DNA of 64,000 nt from JBFMCC01 sp037445635 (GCA_037445635.1 JBBIKC010000011.1:12837-76836); one strand, 5' to 3'. Positions 1 to 8,632 are shown, numbered from the stretch's first letter. Numbers and translations are program-made. The notes: a model not told the origin generated them from the sequence alone.

Positions 1-1015
1 CGGCCGCGAAGCCGACCACGACGCGCGGCCGCTTCTTCTTCGACCTCTGCCCCGCCACCGCTTCGAGGATATCTTCCGTGGCTTCGAGTTGGATCTGCGG
101 AATCCCGTCCCGTTTTTTCATCTTGTTTCCCGCGGCCTTCTTCGGACGGAAGTCCGCCACGGCCGCGGCCATGACCAGCGCGTCGGCTTTGACAGACTCG
201 GCCAGTACCGCCTCCAGCATCTGCTTCGCGGTCTCCACGTTGACGAGGCGCGCGCCGATGGGTGGAGTCAACGCAGTGGGCGCGGTGACCAGCGTCACAT
301 CCGCGCCTGCATCCAGCGCGGCCTGGGCGAGCGCGTAGCCCTGCTTGCCCGACGACCGGTTTGTCAAGACACGGACGGGGTCGAGAGGTTCCTGAGTCCC
401 TCCGGCGGAGACGACCACCTTTTTACCGGCGAGCGGACCCGTCCTGAGCGTAGTCGAAGGGCCGCGGCGTCCAAGAACGAGGCGGATGTGGCCGAGCAGT
501 TCGGCGGTCTCCAGCATGCGTCCCACGCCGCTCAAGCCGGAGGCGAGATGTCCCTGCGCCGGGCCGGCAATCGTCGCACCGCGCGCGGTCAGTTTGGCAA
601 GGTTTTCCTGCATGGCGGCGGCGTCGAACATGCCGCCGTCCATCGCCGGGGCGAGCAGCAGGGGGCATTTTGCCGCCAGCGCGGTGATGGACAGCAGGTT
701 ATCGGCCAGGCCATGGGCCAGTTTGGCGAGGGTGTTGGCCGTGCAGGGCGCAATGACGAGGGCATCTGCCTGATGGGCAAGGCCGAGGTGCAAAACGTGC
801 GCCTCGCCGCCCCACAGGTCGGCATCGGTGAAGGCGCGCCGGCCTGTGACAGATTGGAAGGTAAGAGGCGTGACGAACTTCTCGGCCGCGGCGGTCAGGA
901 TCACATCCACGCGCGCCCCGGCCTGGGTCAGTTTGGAAGCCAGGTCGGCGGCCTTGTAGGCGGCGATGGAGCCTGTCACGCCGAGCAGGATGTGTTTCCC
1001 GCTGAAGATGGACAT
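1..1015 (-). CDS. coaBC: Bifunctional phosphopantothenoylcysteine decarboxylase / phosphopantothenate-cysteine ligase (C-terminus beyond window)
   Basis: Coenzyme A biosynthesis: the CoaB half joins cysteine to 4'-phosphopantothenate and the CoaC half decarboxylates the product. About 338 residues are visible. The N-terminal flavoprotein half has the start KHILLGVTGSIAAYK, the PASANT-like APCTANT motif and APAMDGGMF (canonical PxMNxxM, with Asp for Asn). The ligase half begins around residue 195 with VVSAGGTQEPLDP and NRSSGKQG. The linker holds a repeat-derived peptide near GPSTTLRTGP that is not part of either domain. An ATG at 1015 is preceded by TATAAT only six bases upstream, so the message may be leaderless. 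The ligase C-terminus lies off the left edge. Confidence 0.95.
   Translation of the reverse strand, partial: MSIFSGKHILLGVTGSIAAYKAADLASKLTQAGARVDVILTAAAEKFVTPLTFQSVTGRRAFTDADLWGGEAHVLHLGLAHQADALVIAPCTANTLAKLAHGLADNLLSITALAAKCPLLLAPAMDGGMFDAAAMQENLAKLTARGATIAGPAQGHLASGLSGVGRMLETAELLGHIRLVLGRRGPSTTLRTGPLAGKKVVVSAGGTQEPLDPVRVLTNRSSGKQGYALAQAALDAGADVTLVTAPTALTPPIGARLVNVETAKQMLEAVLAESVKADALVMAAAVADFRPKKAAGNKMKKRDGIPQIQLEATEDILEAVAGQRSKKKRPRVVVGFAA
437..462. repeat. Dispersed repeat word inside coaBC linker
   Basis: The stretch reads as a palindromic-looking word (CCTGAGCGTAGTCGAAGGG core) also present, in variant form, inside the MITE copy at 23223-23242. It keeps the coaBC frame open and sits exactly between the two enzyme domains. 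Confidence 0.7.
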
Positions 1016-1021
1016 GCCTTG

Positions 1022-1027
1022 ATTATA
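1022..1027 (-). promoter_or_regulatory. -10 element of coaBC (leaderless start)
   Basis: TATAAT on the minus strand ends six bases before the coaBC ATG. No good -35 hexamer is seen at normal spacing and no ribosome binding site fits, which points to leaderless translation. Confidence 0.45.
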
Positions 1028-1044
1028 CTTCCCACAAGAGGAAT

Positions 1045-1122
1045 GGGACGCGGAAAACGCGGATGTACGCGGATTGCACGGAGCTTCTTTTTTCTCCGCG
1101 TTTTCCGCGCTCGTCCGCGTCC
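1045..1122. repeat. Short-word repeat island (CGCGGA words, inverted halves)
   Basis: The left half repeats ACGCGGA-type words and the right half carries their complements (CCGCGTTTTCCGCG), so the DNA could fold into an imperfect hairpin between coaBC and the Nudix gene. It is one of about ten such islands in the window. Confidence 0.6.
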
Positions 1123-1131
1123 TATTGAATC

Positions 1132-1596
1132 TCAAAGCGTGCCATGAAATACCGCCTCGTACCCTTTCATCTCATCCCCCTCATACACGAACTTCGCCGA
1201 GAAGAACCTGCCCTCGCGGATCCACGGCAGGAAGACGTGATCGGACTCCCACAAGTTCAGGGACTCGACTTCCGCATCGGGAATCCATTTGAGATGACCC
1301 TCGCTTGAGTCGATCAACTCGCCCTCGAACTCGTGCGCGGTGAAGACGAACACGTACCAGTCATCGCCTCTGAAGTTGGGGAACATCAGCAGGCCGGCCA
1401 TCTTCGGCTCCCGAATGGTCAACCCCGATTCCTCGCGCACCTCGCGGATGACGCACTCCTCGGGTGTTTCTCCCGATTCGAACTTGCCGCCGAGGCCGTT
1501 CCACTTGCCCGCGTGGATGTCGTTGTCCTTTTTGACGCGGTGGAGCATGAGGGTATGGTTGTCGTGGCGAAGGTAGCAGAGGGTGGCGAGGATCAC
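1132..1596 (-). CDS. Nudix hydrolase, MutT/MTH1-like
   Basis: A 154-residue Nudix hydrolase, probably cleaving oxidised or non-canonical nucleoside triphosphates. The full Nudix box is visible as GKFESGETPEECVIREVREE followed by SGL, preceded by KWNGLGG, which is typical of the MTH1/8-oxo-dGTPase group. I chose a GTG start at 1596 because it overlaps the stop of the upstream PEBP gene (GTGA) and gives a normal family length; the longer reading frame upstream only shadows the PEBP gene. Translational coupling with that gene is likely. Substrate assignment is by family resemblance only. Confidence 0.85.
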   Translation of the reverse strand: MILATLCYLRHDNHTLMLHRVKKDNDIHAGKWNGLGGKFESGETPEECVIREVREESGLTIREPKMAGLLMFPNFRGDDWYVFVFTAHEFEGELIDSSEGHLKWIPDAEVESLNLWESDHVFLPWIREGRFFSAKFVYEGDEMKGYEAVFHGTL

Positions 1597-2183
1597 TTGC
1601 TGAACGTACCCATCAACTCGGCCTGCGCGAGAATATGTCCCTGCATCGCGGCGAGAACGGCTTGCTTGTCCGCATTCGAGGACAGGCTGAGCGTTGTGTC
1701 GAGCGCGTAGAGTTTGAAGAAGTAACGATGTGTTCCCGAGGGCGGGCAGGGACCGCCGTAATCGCTTCGCCCCCAGGAGTTGCGGCCAACGGCGATTGGA
1801 GCCTGGGGCTGGAAATCTTCGGGCAGGGAACGGGTCTCCGGCGGGATGTTGAACAGCACCCAGTGATCCCACGTGCCCATGGGCGCGTCGGGATCGTCCA
1901 TGATGAGGGCGAAGGATTGTGTGCCTGCGGGCGGTTCGCCCCAGTTCAAGGCGGGCGAAACGTCCGCGCCCTTGCAGGAAAATTTCGCAGGGATGGGCTG
2001 GCCCTGCGTGAAGGCGGGGCTGGTCAATGCGAATGACATGACGACCTCCTGAGTAGCAAATTCCAGTGTGGGAGATGTTGTCTGAGTCGGCGCGGCGGTT
2101 GCTGACAGGGCAGGCATATTGGCCGGCGCGCCGCAGGCTGTAAGCAATACGGCGAGACAGGTCGAAAGCGAAAATAGTTTCAT
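1593..2183 (-). CDS. YbhB/PEBP-family lipoprotein
   Basis: A 196-residue phosphatidylethanolamine-binding-protein family member (RKIP/YbhB type). Residues 1-17 form a lipoprotein signal ending LLTAC, so the protein should be membrane-anchored on the outside. After a Thr/Pro-rich linker the PEBP core begins near residue 50 with SPAFTQGQPIPAKFSCKG, and the ligand-binding motifs DDPDAPMGTWDHW and GRNSWG are intact. The biological ligand of bacterial homologues is not established. It is followed by the Nudix gene with a four-base overlap. Confidence 0.85.
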   Translation of the reverse strand: MKLFSLSTCLAVLLTACGAPANMPALSATAAPTQTTSPTLEFATQEVVMSFALTSPAFTQGQPIPAKFSCKGADVSPALNWGEPPAGTQSFALIMDDPDAPMGTWDHWVLFNIPPETRSLPEDFQPQAPIAVGRNSWGRSDYGGPCPPSGTHRYFFKLYALDTTLSLSSNADKQAVLAAMQGHILAQAELMGTFSK

Positions 2184-2220
2184 CTTGAACGCACTTCCTC
2201 ACCAATGGACCGATTCGATT

Positions 2221-3201
2221 TCAGCGCTCATCGCCGAAGACGAACAGGTCGCTGATGGATTCACGATGGAAGTTGCGCTGGATGGACGCGGCGAAGATGG
2301 GCGCAACGGACAGCACCGTGAGTTTGGGATGCCGCCTTTCGGGCGGGATGTGAACCGTATCGGTGGTGACGATCTCGCGGATCTGCGGGACGGCGGCCAG
2401 CCGTTCCAGCCCGCCGCGGGTGAAGACTCCGTGCGTGCACACCACCAGGATTTCTTCAATTCCCTGTTCGACGAGCACGCGGCTCAATTCCAGGATGGAG
2501 CCGCCGGTGGCGATCTCGTCGTCGTAAATGAGGGCGCGTGTATGTCCCTTTGCCTGGCTGCCGACCAGGCCGCTAATGCGCACCTCCGTGTCCGAAATGC
2601 GCTCCTTGTTGCCGGCGGCGACGGGCAGGTTCATGCTCTTGGCGAAGCGAGCCGCAGACTTGGCCTGTCCCATGTCCGGCGCGACGACGATCATTCCGGT
2701 CAGGTCGCGTTTCGAGAGATACTGCCCGAAGACCGGGCGGCTGGTCAGCGGATCGGTTGGGACGCCGAAGAAGCCGTGCACCTGCGGCGAGTGGAACATC
2801 ATGCTCATCACGTGGGTCGCGCCGGCGGTCTGGAGCAGATCCGCCACGAGGCGCGCGGTGATGGAGATGCGCGGGGCGTCCTTTTTATCCGAGCGGCCGA
2901 ACGAATAATACGGGATGATGGCGTGGATTTCGGACGCGGCCGCGCCGCGCGCGATGTCGAGCATCATCAGCAGTTCCATCAGGTGGTCGTTGACCGGCTG
3001 TGACAGCGACTGCACGATGTACACGCGGCGGTAGCGCACGCTCGCGCCGAGCTGGATGTACAGGTTGTCGTTACTGAAGCGGGTGATGTGCGTCTCGGCC
3101 AGCGGGACGCCGAGTTCGGCGGCGATGCTTTCGGCCAGCGGCCGATTGGAACTCCCGCTGAAAAAGCGGACCTCGCCAGCGGGGATGGGCGTCTTTTTCA
3201 T
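2221..3201 (-). CDS. prs: Ribose-phosphate pyrophosphokinase (PRPP synthetase)
   Basis: Makes 5-phosphoribosyl diphosphate from ribose 5-phosphate and ATP, feeding purine, pyrimidine, His, Trp and NAD synthesis. At 326 residues it is family-sized. Visible motifs are FSGSSNRPLAE at the N-terminus, RFSNDN, the ATP-loop region YYSFGRSDKKDAPRIS, FHSPQVHGFF, and the PRPP-binding loop ALIYDDEIATGGSI near residue 220. The loop differs from the usual VDDMIDTGGT, so this is a divergent member. The ATG overlaps the stop of the upstream membrane methyltransferase-like gene (ATGA) with TGGAG as ribosome site. Confidence 0.92.
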   Translation of the reverse strand: MKKTPIPAGEVRFFSGSSNRPLAESIAAELGVPLAETHITRFSNDNLYIQLGASVRYRRVYIVQSLSQPVNDHLMELLMMLDIARGAAASEIHAIIPYYSFGRSDKKDAPRISITARLVADLLQTAGATHVMSMMFHSPQVHGFFGVPTDPLTSRPVFGQYLSKRDLTGMIVVAPDMGQAKSAARFAKSMNLPVAAGNKERISDTEVRISGLVGSQAKGHTRALIYDDEIATGGSILELSRVLVEQGIEEILVVCTHGVFTRGGLERLAAVPQIREIVTTDTVHIPPERRHPKLTVLSVAPIFAASIQRNFHRESISDLFVFGDER

Positions 3202-3683
3202 CGAGTCTCCAGAAAACGGAAGCGTGGAATCCAGCGCGGGACTTTTTGCAAATATACTTCATACGCCGCGCCGAATTTCTTTTTCAAGGTCGGTTCTTCG
3301 TAAGTCGTTACGAACAAGTGCGCGGCGGTGAAAAACAGGAATGGCGCAACAATCAACGCCAGCGAGGGCGACCAGACCAGCCAGCCGAACAGGAACAGAA
3401 TCCCGGCCGCGTACATCGGGTTGCGGACGTAACGGTACGGCCCGCTGACGACCAGTTCCTTCGGCGGGTCGAACGGAGCGGGCGTGCCGCGGCCTCGGAA
3501 GGTGAAGTCCCGGAAGCACCAGAGCATGGCCGCCGCGCCGAGGGGCCAGAGCAGGAAGGCAAGATAACGAAGCGCGCCGGGCTCGAAGAGTTGCAGGTCG
3601 GTCAGGCTGATCGAAAAAGGGACGTATCCCAGCAGGAAGCCGGGGACGAGGATGAGGAAGAGTAGGGACTTGAGCAAGGTCAT
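3198..3683 (-). CDS. Isoprenylcysteine carboxyl methyltransferase-like membrane protein
   Basis: A 161-residue polytopic membrane protein of the ICMT/PEMT/NnrU-like superfamily. The C-terminal signature SGPYRYVRNPMYAAGILFL, followed by YEEPTLKKKFGAAYEVY, is the SAM-binding part typical of these enzymes. Four to five hydrophobic segments are visible. The bacterial substrate is unknown; small lipids or thiols are possible. It overlaps both neighbours by four bases (ATGA at each junction), so it sits in one operon with the DinB-like gene and prs. A second family member lies at 22004-22474. Confidence 0.8.
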   Translation of the reverse strand: MTLLKSLLFLILVPGFLLGYVPFSISLTDLQLFEPGALRYLAFLLWPLGAAAMLWCFRDFTFRGRGTPAPFDPPKELVVSGPYRYVRNPMYAAGILFLFGWLVWSPSLALIVAPFLFFTAAHLFVTTYEEPTLKKKFGAAYEVYLQKVPRWIPRFRFLETR

Positions 3684-4180
3684 TTGCCCGGCTCGAAAAA
3701 ATCAACGATCTGCTGGCGATGGTCCTGCATGTCTTTGATTTCGGCCTCCAGCAGGCGGCGGATGGTCACCTTCACGCCGCGAAAGCGGACGCCGAAATCC
3801 CTGTTGATGGCCTCGGGCGGGACGGTTTTCAAGTATTCCATCAACTGGTAATGTGATTCTTTCGCCAGCGCGAGCATCTCTTCAAACGAGTCCCGTTTGT
3901 ATTTTGACACCAGCGCGGCGTTATAGGTTTTCCAATCGCGGTCGTACTGGCTGTAAAACGGCGGCAGTTGACTTGCCATGACGACCCTTACCGCTTCCAG
4001 GTTCGTGTGATCCCAGCCGATCACGTGCGCGAGCAGATCCTTGACGGACCAGGTGCCGAGGAACACGCGGCCGCGGTCCGCCTCGGGAAGTTTGGATATT
4101 TCTTCGAGGATGTTCTGGCGCGTCTCGACCAGTGCAGCCAGGATTTCATCTTTCTTGCGAATCTGGATTTTGGTAGCCAT
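3680..4180 (-). CDS. DinB-like / ClbS-DfsB family four-helix protein
   Basis: A 166-residue helical protein. WSVKDLLAHVIGWDH near residue 45 and the C-terminal LLEAEIKDMQDHRQQI provide the spaced histidines expected for the DinB metal-binding four-helix bundle. ClbS/DfsB relatives protect against DNA-damaging metabolites, while other DinB proteins are thiol-dependent transferases; neither role can be assigned here. Its stop overlaps the start of the membrane methyltransferase-like gene. Confidence 0.75.
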   Translation of the reverse strand: MATKIQIRKKDEILAALVETRQNILEEISKLPEADRGRVFLGTWSVKDLLAHVIGWDHTNLEAVRVVMASQLPPFYSQYDRDWKTYNAALVSKYKRDSFEEMLALAKESHYQLMEYLKTVPPEAINRDFGVRFRGVKVTIRRLLEAEIKDMQDHRQQIVDFFEPGK

Positions 4181-4224
4181 TTTGAATTCTCGGTTTCAGG
4201 AAGTTGCAAGTTTTGCTTTGAGTC

Positions 4225-4240
4225 GGACGGCTTGCCGTCC
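4225..4240. terminator. Small inverted repeat between membrane protein and DinB-like gene
   Basis: GGACGGC-TT-GCCGTCC forms a perfect 7-bp stem. It has a two-base centre and no T-run, so terminator function is weakly supported. Confidence 0.3.
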
Positions 4241-4292
4241 AATATGGCAGGAGCAAACTCTTATATTCCAAAATCTTGATTTGCCGAATTTG

Positions 4293-4514
4293 TTATTCGA
4301 GCCCGTCCGTGCGCGCCAGTTGATAGGCAAGCACGCCGAAGCCGGAGAGGAACCACACCGCGCCGATGACGCCAACGACCCAGCGCGGGATGTCCCAACT
4401 GGAAATGTCAACTGGCAGAATGCCGAAATAGAGCAACAACGTGACGCCGCCCAGAATCGTATCCGTCAGGCCGACGATAAGAAAGACCATGCGTTTGTTT
4501 GGCTGAGGATTCAT
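4293..4514 (-). CDS. Small two-helix membrane protein
   Basis: A 73-residue protein with two clear hydrophobic helices (about residues 9-32 and 44-66) and a short polar N-terminus. It resembles the many small uncharacterised inner-membrane proteins of Chloroflexota and I do not recognise a family. A purine-rich AAGAAG stretch precedes the ATG. It lies between polX and the DinB-like gene on the same strand. Function unknown. Confidence 0.6.
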   Translation of the reverse strand: MNPQPNKRMVFLIVGLTDTILGGVTLLLYFGILPVDISSWDIPRWVVGVIGAVWFLSGFGVLAYQLARTDGLE

Positions 4515-4587
4515 CTTTTTTCTTCTTTCTTACACGGCGGTCTCGATCCGATCTGGGAAGAGCGCCCAGCCCACTCGACCGCCAGCG

Positions 4588-6315
4588 TTATCCTCGGTTT
4601 TTCAACCACTTCAGCAACTTATCCGTCGGCCAGCAGTTGATGACGTCCTCCTTCGTCAGCCAGGCGCGGCGGGCGGTGGCCACGCCGTAGAACAGCATGT
4701 CCATATCGGTCTCTGAATGGGAGTCAGTGTTGATGCTGATGGGGATGCCCATTTCTTTTGCGCGGCGCGCATACACATCGTCCAGGTCGAGGCGGGAGGG
4801 GTGGGCGTTGATCTCCAGCGCCACGCCCGACTCGGCCGCGGCCTTGAGCACCGCGTCCATGTCGAGGTCCGCGCCCTCGCGGTCGGGAATGAGGCGGCCT
4901 GTCGGATGACCGATGATGTCCACGTGCGGGTTGCGAATGGCATTGATGACGCGTTGCGTGACCTTCTCGCGCGGCTGCCGCAACGACGTATGCAGGGACG
5001 CCAGCACCAGGTCGAGGCTCGCCAGAAATTCATCGGGATAATCCAGCGCGCCGTCGGCCTTGATCTCCACTTCCGAGGCGTGCAGAACCAAAATGCTGTC
5101 GCCGAGTTCCTTCTGGATTTTCTTGATCTCCGCGGCTTGCTTCTTGTGTTTCTCGATACTCAGTCCGCCCGTGACGCCGAGACTGACTGAGTGATCGGTG
5201 AAGGCGATCACCTTGATGCCTCGCCTGGCCGCGGCGCGTGCCATCTCCAGCATGGATAACTTGCCGTCGCTGTAGGTGGAATGCACCTGCAAATCCGCCT
5301 TGATGTCTTTGACTTCGATCAACTTCGGAAGTTTGTTCGCCTTGGCGGCCTGCACCTCGCCGCGGTCTTCGCGCAGTTCGGGCGGAATCCAGGGCAGGCC
5401 GAGCGTCTTGTAAACCTCCTCTTCGGTGGCGCAGAAAATCTCACCTTTGCCGTTGGTCTTCGCAAATGAATGCTCCGAAAGCGATAATCCCTTTTCGAGC
5501 GCGAGTTGCCGCAACTGCACGTTGTGATCCTTCGAGCCGGTCGCATATTGGATTGCAGTCCCGAATCGGTCGGGCGGATGTACCCATACCTGCGCCCGCA
5601 CGCCGTCGCTGAATTCGATGCTCGACTTTGTTTCCCCTTTGCCCAATACACGACTCACTCCGGGCAGTTTGACGAAGGCCTCCATCACCGGCGCGGACTC
5701 CTCCGCCGCGACCAAAATATCGAGGTCGCCGACGGTGGAACGCATCCTCCTCAGACTTCCAGCCGGTTGCGCGTCGACGACGCCTCTCACCTTCTTGAGT
5801 TGCCCGATGATCTCCTGCGCGAGCGGATACGCCCGCCCCAGCGGAATCCGCCCGGAGCGCCGCGCCAGCGAGGCGATGCCCTCGAGGATGGCCGTCTCGG
5901 ATTTGGCGCCCATGCCCGGGAGGCCGCGCAATTTCCCTTTCTTCGCGGCAGTTTCGAGCTGCGCGAGAGTCGTGATGTTCAGCGTTTTCCAGATGAGGGC
6001 GATCTTCTTGGGTCCGAGGCTCGGAACCGCCAGCCAGTCGGCCAGCGCAGGCGGGACTTCCTTCTTGAGGTTTTCGAGGAAGCCCAGTTTGCCGGTGCTG
6101 AGCAGTTCGTCAATTTTTTCCGCGATGGCTTTGCCCACGCCGGGAATCTCGCGCAGTTTCCCCTCTTTCCAGTATTCGCTGGCCTCGCGCGGCAGGCTGG
6201 CGAGACTCTCGGCGGCCTTGCGGTAGGCCAGCACCACGTAAATGACCTCGCCCTTGATCTCGCACAGATTGGCGATCAGGGTGAAGGTATCTGCCAGTTG
6301 GCGGTTGTTCATCAT
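4588..6315 (-). CDS. polX: DNA polymerase/3'-5' exonuclease of family X with PHP domain
   Basis: Bacterial PolX, 575 residues, acting in gap-filling DNA repair. The N-terminal half has helix-hairpin-helix signatures (IPGVGKAIAEKI near residue 57 and LPGMGAKSE near 130) and the polymerase palm motif GDLDILV near 195 with its two aspartates. The C-terminal PHP phosphoesterase domain starts about residue 340 and shows its metal ligands in DLQVHSTYSDG, FTDHS, HASEVE, IIGHPTGR and INTDSH. All expected metal ligands appear intact, so both nucleotidyl transfer and 3'-5' exonuclease should be active. A promoter lies just upstream. Confidence 0.93.
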   Translation of the reverse strand: MMNNRQLADTFTLIANLCEIKGEVIYVVLAYRKAAESLASLPREASEYWKEGKLREIPGVGKAIAEKIDELLSTGKLGFLENLKKEVPPALADWLAVPSLGPKKIALIWKTLNITTLAQLETAAKKGKLRGLPGMGAKSETAILEGIASLARRSGRIPLGRAYPLAQEIIGQLKKVRGVVDAQPAGSLRRMRSTVGDLDILVAAEESAPVMEAFVKLPGVSRVLGKGETKSSIEFSDGVRAQVWVHPPDRFGTAIQYATGSKDHNVQLRQLALEKGLSLSEHSFAKTNGKGEIFCATEEEVYKTLGLPWIPPELREDRGEVQAAKANKLPKLIEVKDIKADLQVHSTYSDGKLSMLEMARAAARRGIKVIAFTDHSVSLGVTGGLSIEKHKKQAAEIKKIQKELGDSILVLHASEVEIKADGALDYPDEFLASLDLVLASLHTSLRQPREKVTQRVINAIRNPHVDIIGHPTGRLIPDREGADLDMDAVLKAAAESGVALEINAHPSRLDLDDVYARRAKEMGIPISINTDSHSETDMDMLFYGVATARRAWLTKEDVINCWPTDKLLKWLKNRG

Positions 6316-6332
6316 CGGACACCTCTAAAGGG

Positions 6333-6360
6333 ATTATACGACCATCCTCTTTCCGCAAAA
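6333..6360 (-). promoter_or_regulatory. Sigma-70-type promoter of polX
   Basis: On the minus strand TTTTGC, 16 bases, then TATAAT, with an AGAGGTG ribosome site shortly before the polX ATG. The -10 is perfect and the -35 weak. Confidence 0.5.
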
Positions 6361-6391
6361 GCGCGGGCGCGCAGGGTTCGCAATGGGCCGG

Positions 6392-6598
6392 TCAAGCCTG
6401 CCCCGCCGCGAAACTCTCCAGCATCCTCCGCGTCGCCGCGGCCACCTCTTCCACGGCCGCGTCGAAGGCGGGCTGGTTGGCACGCGAGGGCTTGCGATAC
6501 CCGCTCACTTTGCGGATATACTGCAACGCGGCTTCGGCGATTTCCTGTTCCGTGGCGGGACGGTCGGGCAGGCGCAGGGGTTTGATGCTTCGGCACAT
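6392..6598 (-). CDS. DUF2277 family protein
   Basis: A 68-residue cytoplasmic protein whose whole length matches the DUF2277 pattern: MCRSIKPLR at the start, YIRKVSGYRKPSRAN in the middle and a helical VEEVAAATRRMLESF end. The biochemical function of the family is not known; the conserved basic RKPSRAN stretch suggests nucleic-acid or phosphate binding, which is inference. A strong GGAGG site stands four bases before the ATG. It follows holB on the same strand after a gap of 15 bases. Confidence 0.85.
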   Translation of the reverse strand: MCRSIKPLRLPDRPATEQEIAEAALQYIRKVSGYRKPSRANQPAFDAAVEEVAAATRRMLESFAAGQA

Positions 6599-6613
6599 AG
6601 TGCCTCCTTTTTT

Positions 6614-7603
6614 CTAAATCTTTGGCCAATCCAATAAAGTGACCTCCGCCAGCAGGCGCGGGTTGACGTATTTCTCCAGCCGTTCGACGGCCAGTTCCAT
6701 GTCAGCGACCAGTTTGCGCGCCTCGGCCAGCGACAATTTCTTCGCCAATGATCCGATCTCCCCGGCGCGGTCCAGGTTGATGAGGGGCGCGTCGGCTTGT
6801 GCGGCGCGAAGCAATACGTCACGCCAGTACGCGAGCCAGACGAGGAGAGTCTGCCGCATCACGCCTCGATCCCTGGCGAGCCTATCGGCGTAGGCGAATT
6901 TCTGGATGCGGGTGCTTGACAACAATTTCTGCAAATCGTCGAGGCGTTCCGCGCGGAACTCCAGCAGGGACGGATTGGCCAGCAGACGCTTGGCGTAACC
7001 CGGGCGTCCGCCGCTGAGGTGGGCGATCAACTGCGCGCGGCCGTTCTCCAATCCGCGGCTTTCCAAATCCTTTTGAATCTCTTCCACTTTCAGCGGCCTG
7101 AGTCTCAGCACCTCACAGCGCGAGACGATGGTGGGCAATAACTGTTCGGAATTGTCGGCGGTGAGCAGCAGAATGGCGTAATCGGGCGCTTCTTCGAGAG
7201 TCTTGAGCAGGGCGTTGGCGGCGTTATCGTTAGCCTCCTGAAACCGTAAAAAGAGCGCTACGCGGTACTTGGATTGATACGGCTTGAGCGTGATCCTGCG
7301 GCGGACTTCGCGCACCTGTTCGACCTTCAAGATTCCGCCCTCGCTCTCGGCCTGGACCACGGCCAGGTCCGGGTGCTGCATGGACTCGGTCTGTTTGCAG
7401 TCTCGGCACACGCCGCAGGATTCGCCGGGCGCGGGCGGGTTCGTGCAGTTCAACGCCCGGGCGAAGCGCAGGGCCAGGGTGCGGCGGCCCAGGCCGGGAG
7501 GTCCCGCGAACAGATACGCATGACGCGCCTCGCCGCGCGCGATGTGCCGGCGCAGCATGTCCACTGCCCAGTCGTGGCCGAGAAGATTCCAGTTGCTACT
7601 CAT
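6614..7603 (-). CDS. holB: DNA polymerase III subunit delta'
   Basis: Clamp-loader subunit of the replicative polymerase, 329 residues. AAA+ fold with a P-loop-like GPPGLGRRTL near residue 35, where the usual Lys is Arg, a zinc module with cysteines in CTNPPAPGESCGVCRDC, LLKTLEEAP and the SRC motif in IVSRCEVLRL. The Arg for Lys suggests it does not hydrolyse ATP, as in other delta' subunits. I start at 7603 (MSSNWNLLGHDWAV); the frame is open 12 codons further, but that part is encoded by the adjacent repeat island and is unlike the family. Confidence 0.9.
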   Translation of the reverse strand: MSSNWNLLGHDWAVDMLRRHIARGEARHAYLFAGPPGLGRRTLALRFARALNCTNPPAPGESCGVCRDCKQTESMQHPDLAVVQAESEGGILKVEQVREVRRRITLKPYQSKYRVALFLRFQEANDNAANALLKTLEEAPDYAILLLTADNSEQLLPTIVSRCEVLRLRPLKVEEIQKDLESRGLENGRAQLIAHLSGGRPGYAKRLLANPSLLEFRAERLDDLQKLLSSTRIQKFAYADRLARDRGVMRQTLLVWLAYWRDVLLRAAQADAPLINLDRAGEIGSLAKKLSLAEARKLVADMELAVERLEKYVNPRLLAEVTLLDWPKI

Positions 7604-7609
7604 CAGTGC

Positions 7610-7650
7610 AATCGTAAATCGTCCATCACAAATCGTCAATCGTACATCGT
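7610..7650. repeat. Short-word repeat island (ATCGT words)
   Basis: Four to five tandem degenerate copies of an AATCGTNAATCGTC-type word separate rsgA from holB and extend the holB frame upstream of its real start. Confidence 0.6.
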
Positions 7651-8600
7651 CACTCTTGACCTGCTCTTAATCGCAAATACGAATCGTATCGTTCGGGATG
7701 AATCTTGCCTGCCTCGAGCGCGGCGCGCACGGCACAGCCCGGCTCGTGGACGTGCGTGCAGTCGCTGAACTGGCATTCGGCCACCAGCGGAGCGAGTTCG
7801 GGGAAATAGGCGTCCATCTCCTCCGGCTCGGTATCCCACAAGGCGAGGCTCCTCCAGCCGGGCGTGTCGGCCACATAACCTCCGCCTGCGAGCGGAATCA
7901 ACTGCCGCGCCACGGTGGTGTGTTTGCCCTTGTTGATGGCCGTGCTCACCTCGCGCACCTCCAGTCCCAGCCCGGGCTGGAGCGCGTTGAGCAGGGACGA
8001 TTTGCCCGCGCCGCTCGGCCCGGCCAGCGCGCTGATTTTTCCCGCCAGCCGTTCACGCAGTTCCTTCAATCCTTTCTTCTCCGCGGCCGATGTGTAAAGC
8101 ACCGGGTAACCGATCTCCCCATACATCCCAAACATGGCCTTCGCCTCTTTCAGCCCGACGAGATCGATTTTGTTGGCGACGATCACCGCGGGAATCTTCT
8201 GCTTTTCGGCGATGACGAGAAAGCGGTCGAGCATTCTCAACTTCGGATTCGGATGCGCGCAGGCGAAGACGAAGACCGCCTGATCGGGATTGGCCAGCAG
8301 GACTTGTTGATAGACGCCCTGCGGCCTCGGGTCCAGCCGGACCAAAGCCCGCTCCCGTTCCTCGACCTCTTCGATCACCCCGGCTCCCCCCGTTAAGATC
8401 GTCACCCGTACGCGGTCGCCGACCGCGGCGATGTCGCCTGCCGCCTTGCCCTGCTTCAATCGCCCGCGCAACTGACAAACGACAAAGCCCTGCCCGGTCT
8501 CCACGGTGAAGAAACCGGACTGGGCCTTGATGATGAGACCTTTTTGAAACGTTTCAGTCGCCAAACAATGCTCGCTCCGACCGCCGGCCTCGGCGATCAT
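7650..8600 (-). CDS. rsgA: Ribosome small-subunit-dependent GTPase A
   Basis: Circularly permuted GTPase that helps mature the 30S subunit. The order of motifs is diagnostic: an OB fold at residues 15-80, then G4 NKIDL near 142, G5 TSA near 170, P-loop GPSGAGKSSL near 193, G3 DTPG near 245, and a zinc-binding CQFSDCTHVHEPGC at the C-terminus. Length (316 residues) is normal. The ATG at 8600 gives a slightly long N-terminus; a TTG a dozen codons downstream is an alternative. A GC-rich inverted repeat lies just before the start. Confidence 0.92.
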   Translation of the reverse strand: MIAEAGGRSEHCLATETFQKGLIIKAQSGFFTVETGQGFVVCQLRGRLKQGKAAGDIAAVGDRVRVTILTGGAGVIEEVEERERALVRLDPRPQGVYQQVLLANPDQAVFVFACAHPNPKLRMLDRFLVIAEKQKIPAVIVANKIDLVGLKEAKAMFGMYGEIGYPVLYTSAAEKKGLKELRERLAGKISALAGPSGAGKSSLLNALQPGLGLEVREVSTAINKGKHTTVARQLIPLAGGGYVADTPGWRSLALWDTEPEEMDAYFPELAPLVAECQFSDCTHVHEPGCAVRAALEAGKIHPERYDSYLRLRAGQE

Positions 8601-8632
8601 CCCTGCGCCGGGGACGGCGCAGAAAGCAGGGA

